DNA of 64,000 bases from Rubrivirga sp963789285 (GCA_963789285.1 CAWBJZ010000002.1:1-64000); one strand, 5' to 3'. Numbered from the stretch's first letter, positions 33,909 through 43,425 are shown. Translations and numbers: made by a program. Notes: generated by a model not told the origin, from the sequence alone.

Positions 33909-34832
33909 CTACGGGATCATCTTGTTGAGCGGGTACTCGATGATGCCCTCGGCGCCGAGCCGCTTGAGCTCCGGGATCAGCCGGCGGACCTGCTTCTCCT
34001 CGATGATGGTCTCGACGGCGACCCACTCCTCGGAGAAGAGCGGCGAGATGGTCGGGTTGCGGAGCGCGGGCAGCGTCTCCACGACCGCCTGAAGCTCGTC
34101 GCGGCGCACGTTGAGCTTGAGCCCCACCTTACCCTCGGCGCGGATGGCGCCCTCCAAGAGCAGGGCCAGGTTCTCGATCTTCTCCCGCTTCCAGTCGTCG
34201 CGCCACGCGTCGTGGTTGGCGACCAGCTGGGTGTTGCTGCTCAGCAGGACCTCGACGATGCGCAGCTTGTTGGCGCGCAACGAGTTGCCGGTCTCGGTCA
34301 CCTCGACGATGGCGTCCACGAGGTCGGGCGCCTTGACCTCGGTCGCCCCCCACGAGAACTCGACCTCGGCCGTGACGCCGTGGTCGGCCAGCCAGCGCTC
34401 GGTCAGCCCCACGACCTCGGTCGCGATCCGCTTGCCTTGCAGGTCCTGGACCGATTGGATCTCCGAGTCCTCCGGCACCGCCAGCACCCAGCGGACGGGC
34501 CGCATCGACGCTTTCGAGTAGACCAGGTCGGCGACCACGTGGACGTCGGCCTTGGTCTCGGCGATCCAGTCGAGCCCGGTGATCCCGGCGTCGAACACCC
34601 CGTCGGCGACGTACTTGCCCATCTCCTGGGCGCGGACGAGCATCGCCGTCAGCTCGTCGTCGTCGATGGACGGGAAGTAGCTCCGGCTGCGGACGGAGAA
34701 GGCGTAGCCGGCTTTGTCGAGCAGGTCGAACGTGGACTCCTGCAAGCTGCCCTTGGGCAGGCCGAGCTTGAGCACGCGGTCGGTCTCGGCCTCGGTGGCG
34801 GCGGAATCGGTCGGGGTGGTCTGGGTGGGCAT
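33909..34832 (-). CDS. hisG: ATP phosphoribosyltransferase (long form)
   Basis: A 307-residue enzyme for the first step of histidine synthesis (ATP + PRPP to phosphoribosyl-ATP). I take ATG 34832 as the start. Motifs: LKLGLPKGSLQESTFDLLDKAGY, SYFPSIDDDELTAMLVRAQEM, VADGVFDAGITGLDWIAET, the PRPP loop region (DAIVEVTETGNSLRANKLRI) and a C-terminal regulatory domain (VGLKLNVRRDEL, VETLPALRNPTISPL), which marks the hexameric long form and feedback control by histidine. No other his gene is in the window; it follows the DUF4837 gene at the end of the trp block. Confidence 0.95.
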   Translation of the reverse strand: MPTQTTPTDSAATEAETDRVLKLGLPKGSLQESTFDLLDKAGYAFSVRSRSYFPSIDDDELTAMLVRAQEMGKYVADGVFDAGITGLDWIAETKADVHVVADLVYSKASMRPVRWVLAVPEDSEIQSVQDLQGKRIATEVVGLTERWLADHGVTAEVEFSWGATEVKAPDLVDAIVEVTETGNSLRANKLRIVEVLLSSNTQLVANHDAWRDDWKREKIENLALLLEGAIRAEGKVGLKLNVRRDELQAVVETLPALRNPTISPLFSEEWVAVETIIEEKQVRRLIPELKRLGAEGIIEYPLNKMIP

Positions 34833-34851
34833 AAATCGGGGAGGGGAAAGG

Positions 34852-35952
34852 CTAGTCGGCCGACTGGCGGTCGCGGTCGGCACGGGACTGGAAGGTGTAG
34901 GGGATGGCCTCCATCTGGCGCAGGAACTTCCGCTTGTCAAGCGTGCGGTCGGGCGCGAAGGTCATTCCGTAGTAGAGGTACAGGCGGTCGGACTCGGGGT
35001 CGTGCCAGGCGTGCGAGATGTAGGCGCCGCCCATGACGTCGTTGGTCATGTACCACAGGCCGCGGCGCTCCAGCGCGGGCCGGCCGGCGATGGTCGTCGT
35101 GTCGGTCGTCGTCGGCCGCTGCTCGTCGGTCTGGACGTAGCTGCCGTCGAAGCTCCCGAGCGCGAACCGGGCTAGAAGCGAGTCGGTCAGCACCGCTAGT
35201 TCGGCGTCGGGCGGGCGCTGGCTCACGCCGTCCTGGGCGAAGACGAAGAAGTCGCGCCAGGTGTCCACCAGGACGCGGCGGAAGCGGACGAACGTGCCGG
35301 TCCGCCCGGCGACCGTCACCGTCGTGTCCTGGACCTTGACGTAGTCCCGCTGGACGCCGATGCTGAAGTCGTGCGCCGCCATCATCTCGTCTTCGAGGTC
35401 GGTCTGGCGCAGGCGCGTGAACATCTCCGACGACGTCCGCTCGCGCGCGGTCGCGCCGTAGGCCCGGCGGAGCTCCTGGCCGCGCTCGACGATCTGGACC
35501 GCCAGCGCGCTGTCGCTCGCGGCCGTCGCGATGGTGACGAGCTGCCCGTCCGCCCACAGGTTGGGCCGGACGTTCACGGCTGCCGACTGGCCGGACCGGA
35601 GCGCCGGCAGGTTCGCCTCGCCCACCCTGGAGCGGATAAAGTCCCCGATCTCGCCCGGCGCGTCGACCGACGCGACAAAGACGGTGTGGGGGGAGGCCTT
35701 TAGAAGCGGGAAGGACCGCGAGGTCAGCTCGGTCAGCTTGAGCTTGAACGCGCCCTGGTTGCTCGGCAGCGTGGCGACGGGCCGGCCCAGCTCGGCGCGG
35801 ATGGCGTCCCCGACGGGCCCCTGCCACGTCGCGCTGTCGGTGACCACCTGGATCTGCTCGGCGTCGCCGCGGGCGTAGGGGCGGGGCGTCTCGATGGCCT
35901 CGCACGCGGCGAGCGCGGCGCAGCAGGCGAACAGAGCAAGCAGTCGGGTCAT
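34852..35952 (-). CDS. DUF4837 family lipoprotein
   Basis: A 366-residue lipoprotein with lipobox AALAAC (Cys17). It shows the DUF4837 layout: an N-terminal half with IQVVTDSATWQGPVGDAIRAELG and FIRSRVGEANLP, and a C-terminal half with HDFSIGVQRDYVKVQ, RVLVDTWRDFFVFAQDG, RGLWYMTNDVMGGAYISHAW and LYLYYGMTFAPD. The family is confined to Bacteroidota-type genomes and is of unknown function. The start overlaps the stop of trpA by four bases, so it is cotranscribed with the trp operon. That link looks accidental rather than functional. Confidence 0.9.
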   Translation of the reverse strand: MTRLLALFACCAALAACEAIETPRPYARGDAEQIQVVTDSATWQGPVGDAIRAELGRPVATLPSNQGAFKLKLTELTSRSFPLLKASPHTVFVASVDAPGEIGDFIRSRVGEANLPALRSGQSAAVNVRPNLWADGQLVTIATAASDSALAVQIVERGQELRRAYGATARERTSSEMFTRLRQTDLEDEMMAAHDFSIGVQRDYVKVQDTTVTVAGRTGTFVRFRRVLVDTWRDFFVFAQDGVSQRPPDAELAVLTDSLLARFALGSFDGSYVQTDEQRPTTTDTTTIAGRPALERRGLWYMTNDVMGGAYISHAWHDPESDRLYLYYGMTFAPDRTLDKRKFLRQMEAIPYTFQSRADRDRQSAD

Positions 35953-36767
35953 GGCGTGGCGGTCGCTCCGGTTTTCAACGACCGCGCCCAGTCGGCGACC
36001 CGGTCGAGCCGTGCGGAATCGGTGAGATCACGGTCGTCCCACGCTTCCTCGGCCGTCCGGATCAGCGCGCTGCCGACGATGAACCCGTCGGTGTGCGCCG
36101 CCAGTCGGGCGGCGTCGGCGCCGGTCTTGATGCCGAAGCCGACCAAGAGCGGTTGCTCGACCAGCTGGCGGACGCGGGCGAGGTAGGCGTCGGTCGCGTC
36201 GACGGCACCGAGCCCGGAGCCGGTGAGCCCGGTGACGGAGACGGCGTAGACGAAGCCCGTCGACCGGTCGTCGACCAGGCGGACGCGGGCATCGGAGGTG
36301 TTGGGGGCGACCAGGTGGGTGATGGACAAGTTGTGGCGAGCGGCGGCTTGCTCCAGCTCCTCGGCCTCCTCGGGGGGCACGTCGGGCAGGATCAAGCCGT
36401 CTACGCCCGAAGACGCGGCGTCGGCACAAAAGTCGCTCACGCCGTAACGCATCACGGGGTTGGCGTAGCCCATCAACAGCAGCGGCGTCTCCGACTGGCG
36501 GCGGAAGGCGGCGGCGGTCTCGAACGTGCCGGCCATCGTCGCGCCCTGCGACAGCGCCCGCTCGGACGCCTGCTGGATCGGCAGCCCCTCGGCGACGGGG
36601 TCCGAGAACGGCATCCCGAGCTCGATGAAGTCCGCCCCGGCTTGGTCGACGGCGCGCAGGATGGGCAGCGTGGCGTCGGGGGCGGGGAAGCCGGAGGTGA
36701 GGAACAGGCCCATCGCGGTCTCGCCCTGCTGGCGGAGGCCGTCGAGGTGGGCGCGGAGTCGGGTCAC
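35949..36767 (-). CDS. trpA: tryptophan synthase alpha subunit
   Basis: A 272-residue TIM-barrel subunit that cleaves indole-3-glycerol phosphate. Visible: FIELGMPFSDPVAEGLPIQQASERAL in shorter pieces (catalytic Glu in IELGMPFSDP), LLLMGYANPVMRYG, GLILPDVPPEEAEEL (catalytic Asp), YAVSVTGLTGSG and LLVGFGIKTGADAARL. Length is normal. It lies 78 bases downstream of trpB and overlaps the DUF4837 start by ATGA. Last trp gene of the operon. Confidence 0.97.
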   Translation of the reverse strand: MTRLRAHLDGLRQQGETAMGLFLTSGFPAPDATLPILRAVDQAGADFIELGMPFSDPVAEGLPIQQASERALSQGATMAGTFETAAAFRRQSETPLLLMGYANPVMRYGVSDFCADAASSGVDGLILPDVPPEEAEELEQAAARHNLSITHLVAPNTSDARVRLVDDRSTGFVYAVSVTGLTGSGLGAVDATDAYLARVRQLVEQPLLVGFGIKTGADAARLAAHTDGFIVGSALIRTAEEAWDDRDLTDSARLDRVADWARSLKTGATATP

Positions 36768-36845
36768 GTGGAGGAGGGTGGAGGGGTGGGGGAGGGCGGA
36801 AGGGTTGGAGGGGCGGGGAGAGTCTGACCCTCCGCCCCCTCCTCG

Positions 36846-38075
36846 CTAGCCATCCTTCCCGTCCTCAGAATCCAGCCACGCCGAGATCGTCGCCATGTCC
36901 TTGTCGCCGCGCCCGGAGCAGTTGAACACCAGGTCCGCGCCCTTGCCTAGCTCCTCCGCCAGTGCGGGGAGGACGGCGACGGCGTGGGCGGTCTCCAGCG
37001 CCGGGATGATGCCCTCGGTCTCGCTCAAGAGCGACACGCCGGCCATCGCTTCCGCGTCGGTCGCGGTGCGGACCTCGACGCGGCCCGAGTCCGCGAGGAA
37101 CGCGTGCTGGGGGCCGACGCCGGGGTAGTCCAGCCCGGCCGAGACCGAGTGCGCGATGTCGACCTGGCCGTCGGCGTCCTGGAGCAGCATCGTCCGCGTG
37201 CCGTGGAAGACGGCGGGCTCGCCGCGGCTCAGCGTCGCCGCGTGCCGGCCGCCCAACCCCTCGCCCGCCGCCTCGACGCCCACCAGCCGGACGCCGGCGT
37301 CGTCGATGAACGGCGCCCAGATGCCGATGGCGTTCGAGCCGCCGCCGACGCACGCCACGATCGCCGCCGGCGTCTCCGAGCCCGTCGCGTCGAGCAACTG
37401 GCGGCGCGTCTCGTCACCGATCACGCGGTGCAGCTCGCGGACCATCGCGGGGTAGGGGTGCGGGCCGATGGCGGAGCCGATGATGTAGTAGGTGCTCTCG
37501 GGGTTTGAGACCCAGTCGCGGAACGCCTCATTCGTTGCGTCCTTCAGGGTTTGGCTTCCGCTAGTAGCGGAGACGACCGTCGCGCCCAAGAGCCGCATCC
37601 GCTGAACGTTGAGGTGCTGGCGCTCGATGTCCTCGGCGCCCATGTAGACCACGCACTCGACGCCGAACAAGGCGCACGCCGTCGCGGTCGCCACGCCGTG
37701 CTGGCCGGCTCCGGTCTCGGCGATGACCCGCTCCTTGCCCATCCGCCGCGCCAGCAGCACCTGGCCGATGGCGTTGTTGATCTTGTGAGCGCCGGTGTGG
37801 CACAGGTCCTCGCGCTTGGCCCAGATCGTCGCGCCGCCCAGCCGCTCCGTCAGCCGGTCGAGCCGCGTCAACGGCGTCGGCCGGCCGACGTAGTTGCGCA
37901 GCAGGCTCCGGTACTCAGCCTGGAAGGCGGGGTCGTCTTGGGCCTCGGCCCACGCGGTCTTCAGGTCCTCCAGGACCGGGTGCAGGATCTCGGGCACGAA
38001 CGACCCACCGAAGACGCCGAAGCGCCCCCGGGCATCGGGCATGGTCTCGGGAGCGGGGGTCTGGGTCGTGTTCAT
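36846..38075 (-). CDS. trpB: tryptophan synthase beta subunit
   Basis: A 409-residue PLP enzyme condensing indole and serine. Start at ATG 38075 gives the normal N-terminus (RGRFGVFGGSFVPEILHPVL). Motifs: KREDLCHTGAHKINNAIGQ (PLP Lys), ETGAGQHGVATATACALFG, GSQTLKDATNEAFRDW, CVGGGSNAIGIW (phosphate loop), LSETEGIIPALETAHAV and FNCSGRGDKD. A 67-residue extension in the longest frame was rejected because it is out of frame with trpF. A REP-like hairpin and an octamer inverted pair lie in the 85-base gap upstream. Confidence 0.97.
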   Translation of the reverse strand: MNTTQTPAPETMPDARGRFGVFGGSFVPEILHPVLEDLKTAWAEAQDDPAFQAEYRSLLRNYVGRPTPLTRLDRLTERLGGATIWAKREDLCHTGAHKINNAIGQVLLARRMGKERVIAETGAGQHGVATATACALFGVECVVYMGAEDIERQHLNVQRMRLLGATVVSATSGSQTLKDATNEAFRDWVSNPESTYYIIGSAIGPHPYPAMVRELHRVIGDETRRQLLDATGSETPAAIVACVGGGSNAIGIWAPFIDDAGVRLVGVEAAGEGLGGRHAATLSRGEPAVFHGTRTMLLQDADGQVDIAHSVSAGLDYPGVGPQHAFLADSGRVEVRTATDAEAMAGVSLLSETEGIIPALETAHAVAVLPALAEELGKGADLVFNCSGRGDKDMATISAWLDSEDGKDG

Positions 38076-38091
38076 TCGTTCGATGGTAGTC

Positions 38092-38118
38092 GTAGGGACG
38101 CCACGGTGTGGCGTCTCC
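38092..38118. repeat. REP-like hairpin (CGTAGGGACGCCAC ... GTGGCGTCTCC)
   Basis: An 8-bp stem (38097-38104 with 38108-38115) and 3-base loop is flanked by CGTAGG and TCC. Related elements lie at 58175, 58256, 58345 and 62295. It sits just upstream of trpB. Confidence 0.65.
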
Positions 38119-38136
38119 GTGTGCAGAGCCGCCGCG

Positions 38137-38157
38137 CTGGCGGCAGGCATCGCCAGC
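38137..38157. repeat. inverted pair GCTGGCG/CGCCAGC at the trpF-trpB gap
   Basis: GCTGGCGG at 38137-38144 and TCGCCAGC at 38150-38157 form a short hairpin directly after the trpF stop. It is one of several gene-end pairs of the CTGGCGG core. Confidence 0.65.
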
Positions 38158-38160
38158 GGG

Positions 38161-38817
38161 TCAGGCGTCGGCGGTAGCGGCGTGGAAGGCGTCGAAAAAG
38201 TCGGCCATCTTGTCCAAGTCCTTGACGCCGGGGCTGGCCTCGATGCTCGACGACAGGTCGACGGCGTAAGGCCGCATCGAGTGGACGGCGTGGGCGACGT
38301 TGTCGGCCGAGATGCCTCCGGCCAAAAACAGGTCCACCTTGCCCGACAGCTCTCTCGCGACCCGCCAGTTGAAGCTCTCGCCCGTCCCGCCCCACAGCGA
38401 CGTGTGGTGGGTGTCGAGCAGGATGAAGTCGACGACGTCGAGGTAGGGCTCAACCAAGGCGTTGACCTGCTCGGTCGAGGCGTCGTGCTGGACCGAGACG
38501 GCTTTGATGACCGGCACGTCGATGGCGGCGCAGACCCCGGGCGACTCGTGCCCATGCAACTGCGCCAGCCGGAAGCCCGCCCGCTCGCACGCTTGGTTGA
38601 CGGCCTCCGCCGACTCGTTGACGAACACGCCGACCGGCTCCGGGCCGACCACCCAGTCGATGATCTCCTTCGCCACGTCGGGCTTGACGTAGCGAGGGCT
38701 GTCCTCGAACTGGATGAACCCCAGGAAGTCGGCGCCGGCCACCGCGGCCGTCCGGGCGTCGTGGAGCTGGGTGATGCCGCAGATTTTGACTTTGGTAGAC
38801 AAGAGTTCGAGGTTCAA
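38161..38817 (-). CDS. trpF: phosphoribosylanthranilate isomerase
   Basis: A 218-residue TIM-barrel enzyme. Motifs: KVKICGITQLHDARTAA (catalytic Cys in KICGIT), LGFIQFEDSPRYV, VGVFVNES, AQLHGHESPG, LLDTHHTSLWGGTGESFNW (catalytic Asp) and LAGGISADNVAHAV, VDLSSSIEASPGVKD. The first eight residues (MNLELLST) precede the normal MKVKICG start and are encoded within a GTTC-type repeat, so the real N-terminus may be shorter or altered by repeat insertion. It lies 25 bases after trpC. Confidence 0.96.
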   Translation of the reverse strand: MNLELLSTKVKICGITQLHDARTAAVAGADFLGFIQFEDSPRYVKPDVAKEIIDWVVGPEPVGVFVNESAEAVNQACERAGFRLAQLHGHESPGVCAAIDVPVIKAVSVQHDASTEQVNALVEPYLDVVDFILLDTHHTSLWGGTGESFNWRVARELSGKVDLFLAGGISADNVAHAVHSMRPYAVDLSSSIEASPGVKDLDKMADFFDAFHAATADA

Positions 38818-38842
38818 CGTTCAGGGTTCGTGAGGACGATGC

Positions 38843-39721
38843 TCAGGTGCTCGGTGTAGAAACGGTGCCTTGATCCGTCACTGAAGGTGGTGAGCCGAAC
38901 CCCGAACCCGGAACCCTAGACCCCGCGAGTGCCAAGGCCGTCTCGCGGCGCAGCGTGGCGAGCGCGCGGCCCGGGTCGGGCTGGCGCATCAGGTGGGTGC
39001 CGACCAAAAATGCGTCGGCTCCAGCGCGTCGTAGTCTTGCGGCGTCTTGGGCCGTCCGGATGCCGGACTCGGCGACCTTGACGATCCGGTCGGGCAAGCG
39101 CGCGAAGATCCGGTCGGCGCGGCCCAGGTCCACCTCGAACGTCTTGAGGTCGCGGCTGTTGACGCCCAGCACGTCGATGGCGTCGAGGTCAAGGTCGTCC
39201 ACCTCGGCGTCGTCGTGGACCTCGACCAGCACGCCCAAGCCTAGCTGGCGGGCGGCGGCGAGAAGGTCCGCCAGCGCGGCGGGGTCGAGGGCGGCGGCGA
39301 TCAGCAAGACCGCGTCGGCGCCGTAGGCGCGGGCCTCGATCAGCTGGTACTCGTCGACGACGAAATCCTTGCGCAGCAACGGGATGTCGACCGCGTGCCG
39401 AACCTCTGCGAGATCGCTCAGCGATCCCTTGAAGTGGGTGGGCTCGGTCAGGACCGAGATCGCCGCGGCGGCGGCCTGCTTGTAGGATCGGGCGACGGCC
39501 GCCGGGTCGTACTCGCGCCGGATTACGCCCTCGGACGGGCTCGCGCGCTTGCACTCGGCGATGATCGCCGGGCCATCCGGGCGACGCAAGGCGCGGGCGA
39601 GTGACAGCGTCGGCGCGTGGAAGGCCGGGCGGCGCATCAGCGCGGCGGCCGGCGTCACCGCCTTCCGCTCGTCGACCAGCTCACGCGTGTCGGCCAGGAT
39701 CTGGGTCAGGATCGTGCTCAC
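38843..39721 (-). CDS. trpC: indole-3-glycerol phosphate synthase
   Basis: A 292-residue enzyme starting at GTG 39721, whose first bases overlap the trpD stop (GTGA). Motifs: IIAECKRASPSEGVIR (catalytic Lys), ISVLTEPTHFKGSL, PLLRKDFVVDEYQL, LGVLVEVHDDAEV, LGVNSRDLKTFEVDL and VAESGIRTAQDAARL. About 27 extra residues at the C-terminus (GSRVPGSGFGSPPS and on) do not belong to the family and are encoded by GTTCCGGGTTCGGGGTTC-type repeats, so the ancestral stop was probably lost by repeat insertion. Confidence 0.96.
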   Translation of the reverse strand: MSTILTQILADTRELVDERKAVTPAAALMRRPAFHAPTLSLARALRRPDGPAIIAECKRASPSEGVIRREYDPAAVARSYKQAAAAAISVLTEPTHFKGSLSDLAEVRHAVDIPLLRKDFVVDEYQLIEARAYGADAVLLIAAALDPAALADLLAAARQLGLGVLVEVHDDAEVDDLDLDAIDVLGVNSRDLKTFEVDLGRADRIFARLPDRIVKVAESGIRTAQDAARLRRAGADAFLVGTHLMRQPDPGRALATLRRETALALAGSRVPGSGFGSPPSVTDQGTVSTPST

Positions 39722-40764
39722 GCGCTCGCCTCGGCCAGGTCGGCGGACGCTTGGACCAGCCCGTCCAGCTTGGCCAACGCCGCCCCGCTGGCGATGCTGT
39801 CGCGCGCGGCGTCCAGGCAGGCGTCGAGGGAGTCGTACTCCGCCGACGCCAGCAGTGCGTAGGCCGCGTTGAGGAGGACGATGTCGGTTTGGGGTCCGCC
39901 GACGCCGCCCAGCACGCCGCTCACGATCTCGGCGTTTTCCTCCGGCGTGCCGCCCTGCAAGGCCGCCGCCGAGACGCGCGCCAGCCCGAAGCTCTCGGGC
40001 ACGACCACCTGCTCCAGCAACCCGCCGTCGTAGGCGTGCGAGCCCGTCTGGTAGATCGTCGTCGGGCTCGTGGTCGAGAGCTCGTCCAGGCCGTCGTGGG
40101 CGTAGACCACCACGACGTGCTCCGAGCCCAGCCGCAGCAGGATCCGCGCCATCATCTTGGCGACCGGATCGGAGAACGCCCCGATCAGCTGGCGCTTGAC
40201 GGCGGCGGGGTTGCACAGCGGACCCAGGATGTTGAAGAAGGTCCGCACACCGAGGGATCGCCGCACCGGCCCGACGTGCTTGAGCGCCGGGTGGAACTGC
40301 GGCGCGAACAGGAACGCGATGCCGACCTCCTGCAGGCACCGCGCGACGCCGTCGGCGTCCAAGTCTGCGCGGACGCCCAGGGCGCTCAGCACGTCGGCCG
40401 AGCCGCTCGACGACGAGACGCCCTTGTTGCCGTGCTTGGCGACGGGCACGCCGGCGCCGGCGGCGACGAAGCTGGCGGCGGTCGAGATGTTGAACGTGCC
40501 CGCGTGGTCGCCGCCGGTCCCGCACAGGTCGATGGGGTCGAGGTCGCCGGACTCGACGGGGACGGCGTACTCGCGCATGACGCGCGTGAAGCCGGTCAAC
40601 TCGTCCAGGGTCTCGCCGCGCGAGCGTAGGCCCATGAGCAGGCCGGCGATCTGCGCCGGGTCAGCGTCGCCGGACAACATCACGTGCATCGCGGACTCCG
40701 CCTGGGACTCGCTCAGCGTCTCGCCCTCGGCGATCAGCTGCAGAATGGGCTTGAGGGTGGTCAT
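39718..40764 (-). CDS. trpD: anthranilate phosphoribosyltransferase
   Basis: A 348-residue enzyme transferring phosphoribose to anthranilate. Motifs: LLMGLRSRGETLDELTGF, LCGTGGDHAGTFNISTAA (PRPP-binding CGTGGD), VAKHGNKGVSSSSGSADVLSALG, FLFAPQFHPALKHVGPVRR, FNILGPLCNPA and VVYAHDGLDELS. Normal length. It overlaps trpC by GTGA. The 42 bases upstream contain GTTGAAGGTG-type repeats. Confidence 0.97.
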   Translation of the reverse strand: MTTLKPILQLIAEGETLSESQAESAMHVMLSGDADPAQIAGLLMGLRSRGETLDELTGFTRVMREYAVPVESGDLDPIDLCGTGGDHAGTFNISTAASFVAAGAGVPVAKHGNKGVSSSSGSADVLSALGVRADLDADGVARCLQEVGIAFLFAPQFHPALKHVGPVRRSLGVRTFFNILGPLCNPAAVKRQLIGAFSDPVAKMMARILLRLGSEHVVVVYAHDGLDELSTTSPTTIYQTGSHAYDGGLLEQVVVPESFGLARVSAAALQGGTPEENAEIVSGVLGGVGGPQTDIVLLNAAYALLASAEYDSLDACLDAARDSIASGAALAKLDGLVQASADLAEASA

Positions 40765-40806
40765 GGGGCGTTGAAGGTGCGGCGTTGAATGTGGAACGTG
40801 AAAGGC

Positions 40807-41176
40807 TCAGGAGGACCGATCCGACCGGAGGTAACGGAGCAAGGCTCCAAGCTTCGCGCCGACGTGGGCGCTGAGCTCGTAAAGTGCGTCGAAGTCATCC
40901 TGACTGACGTAGGCCCCATCTAACGCGACGTAGAGCTGCGAGCAGACCTCAGCGTTCGAGGCCTTGGCGATGTCCAGGAAGCGGGCGAACTCCGCGCGTG
41001 TCCGTCGCTCGAACCCCTCCGCGATGTTCGAGGTGATCGAGATGGAGGCGCGCCGGATCTGATTTCTCAGCGCCGCGTCGCCGGCGAAGCTTCCGCTCCT
41101 CGTCTGCCGGTACACGTTCGCGTCAGCTCTCGGGCGAGCTGCCAGGCTTCAATGTCCTCGAACCGTTGGAAGCTGC

Positions 41177-41180
<4 letters not shown>
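40807..41180 (-). pseudogene. four-helix-bundle protein (23S rRNA intervening-sequence family), frameshifted
   Basis: The main frame (from about 41115) encodes YRQTRSGSFAGDAALRNQIRRASISITSNIAEGFERRTRAEF in pieces; RRASISITSNIAEGFER is the hallmark of the S23-type four-helix-bundle family. The natural N-terminus lies in another frame starting at GTG 41180 (MSSFQRFEDIEAWQLAREL), overlapping the trpG stop by GTGA. The two join if one base is added near 41120, so one base is missing. The family is known from rRNA intervening sequences but is also common as stand-alone genes of unknown function. Its place between trpG and trpD is unusual. Confidence 0.8.
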
Positions 41181-41788
<608 letters not shown>

Positions 41789-41801
41789 GGGGCGTGGGCG
41801 C

Positions 41802-42827
41802 CTATGGATTCAAAAAGCCGACGGCGTCGCGGACCTCGCGCATTACCTCCGAGGCCCGGCTTCGCGCAGCCTCCGCACCCGCCGCCAGGATCTCCATCAC
41901 CTCGCCGGGACGCTCCGCCAGTTCGCGGCGGCGGTCGCGCGCGTCGGCGAAGTGCTCGGTCATCAGCGTCAGCAGCTCCTTTTTGGCGTGGCCGTAGCCG
42001 TAGCCGCCGGCGCGGTAGGCGTCGGCGATCTCGGCCTGCTTCTCCGCGCTGGCGAAGTGGCGGATGAGCGCGAACGTGTGGTCGGCGTCGGGGTCCTTGG
42101 GCTCCTCTAGGGGCGTCGAGTCGGACAGGATCGACATCACCTTCTTCTTGAGCGCCTTCCCTTGGTCGAAGATGCCGATGGTGTTGCCGTAGCTCTTCGA
42201 CATCTTCCGCCCGTCCACGCCCGGGATCACGGCGACCTCGTCCAAGATGTGCGGCTCGGGCAGTGGGAACAGCGGGTCGTCCGGGCGGAAGGTCTGGTTG
42301 AAGCGGGCGGCGGTGTCGCGGCTGATCTCCAGGTTCTGCTTCTGGTCGGCGCCGACGGGCACCAGCAGGTCACGGCCGGGCGCGGTGTAGGCCAGGATGT
42401 CGGCGGCCTGAAGGATGGGGTAGGTCAACAACCCGCCGTTGGGCGTGATGCCCTGCGCCACCTTGTCCTTGTACGCGACGCCTTTCTCCAAGAGCGACGT
42501 CGGTGTCAGGGTCAGGAAGACCCAGGTCAGCTCGCCGAGTTGCGGCACGTCCGACTGGACGAAGAGACTGGCGCGCTCGGGGTCGAGGCCGAGCGCGAGG
42601 TAGTCCAGCGCCACGTCGATGGTGTACTGGCGGAGCGCGTCGGCGTCGCGCAGCGTCGTCAGCGCGTGGTAATCGACGATGAACAGGAACGCTTCGGACC
42701 GCGCCGCCGGGTCGTTGGCCAGCGCGACGTTCTGCCGCAGCGCGCCGAAGTAGTTCCCGATGTGCAGCGTCCCCGATGGCTGGATGCCGGAGACGATGAC
42801 GGGGAGGCTTTGAGATGGGTCGGTCAT
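41802..42827 (-). CDS. trpS: tryptophanyl-tRNA synthetase
   Basis: A 341-residue class Ic synthetase from ATG 42827. Motifs: VSGIQPSGTLHIGNYFGAL (HIGN, the HIGH box), FIVDYHALTT, LTWVFLTLTPTSLLEK, LLTYPILQAADILAY, LLVPVGADQKQNLEISRDTA and GVDGRKMSKSYGNTIGIF (KMSKS). Length and motifs are normal for a bacterial enzyme. It lies inside the trp operon, 13 bases before trpG, a placement that could tie charging capacity to tryptophan supply. Confidence 0.97.
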   Translation of the reverse strand: MTDPSQSLPVIVSGIQPSGTLHIGNYFGALRQNVALANDPAARSEAFLFIVDYHALTTLRDADALRQYTIDVALDYLALGLDPERASLFVQSDVPQLGELTWVFLTLTPTSLLEKGVAYKDKVAQGITPNGGLLTYPILQAADILAYTAPGRDLLVPVGADQKQNLEISRDTAARFNQTFRPDDPLFPLPEPHILDEVAVIPGVDGRKMSKSYGNTIGIFDQGKALKKKVMSILSDSTPLEEPKDPDADHTFALIRHFASAEKQAEIADAYRAGGYGYGHAKKELLTLMTEHFADARDRRRELAERPGEVMEILAAGAEAARSRASEVMREVRDAVGFLNP

Positions 42828-42838
42828 GCGGTGGGAGC

Positions 42839-42861
42839 ACTGGCGGACGCCGCCCGCCAGT
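42839..42861. repeat. inverted pair of the octamer ACTGGCGG/CCGCCAGT
   Basis: ACTGGCGG at 42839-42846 and CCGCCAGT at 42854-42861 are separated by 7 bases and fold into a hairpin with CACTGGCGG arms. They fill most of the 55-base gap between the 153-residue hypothetical gene and trpS. Confidence 0.8.
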
Positions 42862-42882
42862 GGGGCGCGAGCCAATGGGGCG

Positions 42883-43344
42883 CTAGAGGGCGCCGATGCC
42901 GCGGAGCAGGTCGGTCCGGGCGTCGGACGCCTCGGCGTTGTGGTTCAGGATGGCGCGCGTCCGCTCCTGGTGGTGGACCGACTCGGCCTCGTCGCGGAGG
43001 GCGCCAGCGAAGTCCTTCTCGGCGTCCATGAACGCCCGGATGGGGTCGCGCTCGCTGGGAGGCGCGGCCGAGGCGCCCATCTGGCCCGCCCCGCTCGGGG
43101 GCGTCCCGCCCAGGCTCAGGATGGTCTCGGACATCTTGGAGACCTCCGTTCGCAGGTACGGCATCATGGCCTCGATCTGCACCTTCGCCGGCCCGTCGGG
43201 CAGGGTGTCGAGGTGGCGGTCGTAGGCCAGCAGAAGGTCGAGGTGGCGCTGGGCGACGGGCATCAGGCGCTCGACGCTCTCCTGACGGGAGATGTAGCGG
43301 CCGGCGCCGCCTTTGTTCAGGACCGGGCGGAGGGCAGGAAACAT
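42883..43344 (-). CDS. conserved-looking helical protein of unknown function in the trp operon
   Basis: A 153-residue, mostly helical protein. Features: GGAGRYISRQESVERLMPVAQRHLDLLLAYDRHLD, in pieces GGAGRYISRQ and LLLAYDRHLDTLPDGP; PYLRTEVSKMSETILSLGG; a Gly/Ala/Pro linker (GQMGASAAPPSERDP); FMDAEKDFAGALRDEAESVHHQERTRAILNHNAEAS. The layout suggests two long antiparallel hairpins like DUF2383 or ferritin-like bundles, but metal ligands are not evident. It is probably translated as part of the trp transcript. I do not recognise the family. Confidence 0.7.
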   Translation of the reverse strand: MFPALRPVLNKGGAGRYISRQESVERLMPVAQRHLDLLLAYDRHLDTLPDGPAKVQIEAMMPYLRTEVSKMSETILSLGGTPPSGAGQMGASAAPPSERDPIRAFMDAEKDFAGALRDEAESVHHQERTRAILNHNAEASDARTDLLRGIGAL

Positions 43345-43353
43345 GTTTGGAGG

Positions 43354-43425
43354 GGTTCAGGGTTCGGTGTTCAGGGTTCGCCGAGGTGTGGGGCCCTGTG
43401 ACCCCGAACCTCCGAACCCTGAACC
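43354..43425 (-). repeat. extended hairpin of GTTCAGGGTTCG repeats after trpE
   Basis: GGTTCAGGGTTCGG (43354-43367) pairs perfectly with 43412-43425, and inner copies (43371-43380 with 43404-43416) add to the stem. It begins right after the trpE stop on the minus strand and could act as terminator, attenuator or mRNA stabiliser. Confidence 0.7.

Noticed and set aside
43354..43425. rRNA, tRNA or T-box leader for the trp genes
   Set aside because: The hairpin lies after trpE rather than before it, and no tRNA cloverleaf or T-box consensus is visible.
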